A stretch of DNA of 5,511 bases. It comes from an uncultured Pseudomonadota bacterium. GTDB taxonomy: Bacteria > Pseudomonadota > Gammaproteobacteria > Burkholderiales > Thiobacillaceae. The notes under the pieces are model-generated. The model had not been told where the DNA came from. It saw only the letters and a program-made list of their open reading frames with translations, and searched no databases. Made by a program: the position numbers and the translations under genes. The stretch is from assembly GCA_903883985.1 (NCBI GenBank), contig CAISDD010000104.1, forward strand, positions 1 through 5,511. Direction: 5' to 3'. The stretch's first letter is position 1. Every line of letters begins with the position of its first letter. Shown here one piece after another: positions 5,108 through 5,511 of this stretch.

Positions 5108-5212
5108 GCCCTCTCCCGAAGGGAGAGGGGTCCTTCCCCCTCAGGGGGAAGGGCCGGGAATGAGGGCCTGCGCCGGCAGCTTAATGAAGGCAAGTTACGC
5201 GACATTACTTAG
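5108..5212 (+). repeat. Long dispersed repeat, copy 2, with two strong hairpins
   Basis: This is the fuller copy of the repeat also found at 984-1077. It contains CCCTCTCCC-GAA-GGGAGAGGG (5109-5129) and CCTTCCCCC-TCA-GGGGGAAGG (5132-5152), both perfect nine-base-pair stems, then the shared GCGCCGGCAGCTTAATGAAG block (5170-5189) and the end ACGCGACATTACTTAG (5197-5212). The stems could terminate transcription from cbbY, but no T tract follows. The right end is exactly where clpB homology begins, so the repeat end marks a truncation point. Confidence 0.8.
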
Positions 5213-5316
5213 TTGCAGTACGCCATCCAGCAGCAGATCGAAAATCCGCTGGCCCGCGAAATCCTCTCCGGCCCTCGCGCCCAAGGACCTCATCCGGGCG
5301 GTTTCAACCGATCCGC
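5213..5316 (+). pseudogene. clpB: clpB C-terminal remnant, frameshifted
   Basis: The plus strand reads LQYAIQQQIENPLAREILSG (5213-5272). This matches the conserved C-terminus of the disaggregase ClpB, in which (R)AIQQQIENPLA..ILSG lies in the small D2 subdomain. After 5272 the match moves by +1 into the frame LAPKDLIRAVSTDP (5274-5315), which resembles the usual ClpB ending (G.FAPKD.I.V). A single-base change near 5271-5276 would account for this. No start, no AAA+ Walker motifs and no upstream part are present, because the repeat at 5108-5212 replaces them. The stub converges on the GcvR-like gene. A complete clpB presumably exists elsewhere in the genome, as it is widely conserved; this cannot be seen here. 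Confidence 0.8.
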
Positions 5317-5317
5317 C

Positions 5318-5511
5318 TCAATCTCGCGCGGGTTCCATCACCGCATCGAGGTTGAGGTTGTCGCAGTATTCGAAGAAGTCGCCGCGCAGGGTCGGCAGGT
5401 GCATGTCGCCGGGTATGCCTACGGTCATGTTGACCGAGAACATGGCGGTGCCGGTGTGCGGTGCAGGATAGGTGTCGGTCGTGAGTTCTTCAATGTTGAT
5501 GCCCTGGCGCG
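5318..5511 (-). CDS. gcvR: GcvR-like ACT-domain protein, C-terminal part (runs off window)
   Basis: The minus strand gives the last 63-64 residues, reading RQGINIEELTTDTYPAPHTG and then TAMFSVNMTVGIPGDMHLP, to a TGA at 5320-5318. The NIE.L.TDTY.APHTGT.MF pattern and the ending DELNLDAVMEP-like CDNLNLDAVMEPARD are characteristic of the second ACT domain of GcvR-family proteins. E. coli GcvR represses the glycine-cleavage operon by binding the activator GcvA. In other proteobacteria members are often annotated simply as glycine cleavage system regulators, so the regulatory target here is inferred. The N-terminal ACT domain and the start lie beyond the window. Codon use is G+C-rich like tatD and cbbY. 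Confidence 0.85.
   Translation of the reverse strand, partial: RQGINIEELTTDTYPAPHTGTAMFSVNMTVGIPGDMHLPTLRGDFFEYCDNLNLDAVMEPARD

Noticed and set aside
5109..5152. Two strong hairpins as a rho-independent terminator for cbbY
   Set aside because: The stems are strong but no T tract follows either one, and they are internal parts of a dispersed repeat. A terminator role is possible but not supported by sequence.
5160..5471. Plus-strand open frame of 103 codons
   Set aside because: It begins in the repeat, contains only the frameshifted end of the clpB stub, and then runs antisense to the GcvR-like gene. It is not an independent gene.
1..5511. CRISPR array, tRNA, rRNA, riboswitch or a new defence system
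   Set aside because: There are no regularly spaced repeats, no tRNA-like cloverleaf or rRNA signature, and no set of genes suggesting a defence or biosynthetic system was found on either strand.

Overview
The window looks like chromosomal DNA of a proteobacterium, probably an autotrophic or methylotrophic gamma- or betaproteobacterium. The reasons are a CbbY-type Calvin-cycle phosphatase, a YjjV-like TatD hydrolase, ClpB and GcvR-like sequences, moderately high G+C in most genes, and many REP-type palindromes (including the kind common in Pseudomonas and relatives). The species cannot be named from the sequence alone.

Layout. Positions 1-1069 hold no convincing gene: a 23-base C run at the very edge, an AT-rich stretch (about 190-530), a REP pair (837-912), a small palindrome (923-944) and the first copy of a longer dispersed repeat (984-1077). 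A full-length HI0933/TIGR03862-type flavoprotein gene follows on the minus strand (1070-2308). Upstream of it lie the 3' end of an IS4-type transposase, two palindromic repeats, and a plus-strand remnant of a second, divergent copy of the same flavoprotein (2585-2671). The tatD-family gene (2691-3458, minus) comes next, preceded by a palindrome and a second transposase 3' remnant (3540-3656). A conserved-looking unknown gene (3655-4131, minus) is divergent from cbbY (4212-5012, plus). The last codons of cbbY are made of REP sequence. The second copy of the long repeat (5108-5212) abuts a frameshifted 3' stub of clpB (5213-5316), which converges on the C-terminal part of a GcvR-like ACT-domain gene (5318-5511, minus, running off the window).

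The intact genes are not an obvious pathway. CbbY would remove xylulose-1,5-bisphosphate, an inhibitor of RuBisCO; TatD and the flavoprotein are general housekeeping or poorly characterised enzymes. The main story is genome remodelling: four gene 3' stubs (flavoprotein, two transposases, clpB) sit beside dispersed repeats, and two complete genes have ends borrowed from repeat DNA. I see no CRISPR array, no RNA gene and no clear new defence or biosynthetic system. The most unusual signals are the inverted replacement-like flavoprotein pair and the approximately 95-105 bp dispersed repeat whose end coincides with gene 3' ends.
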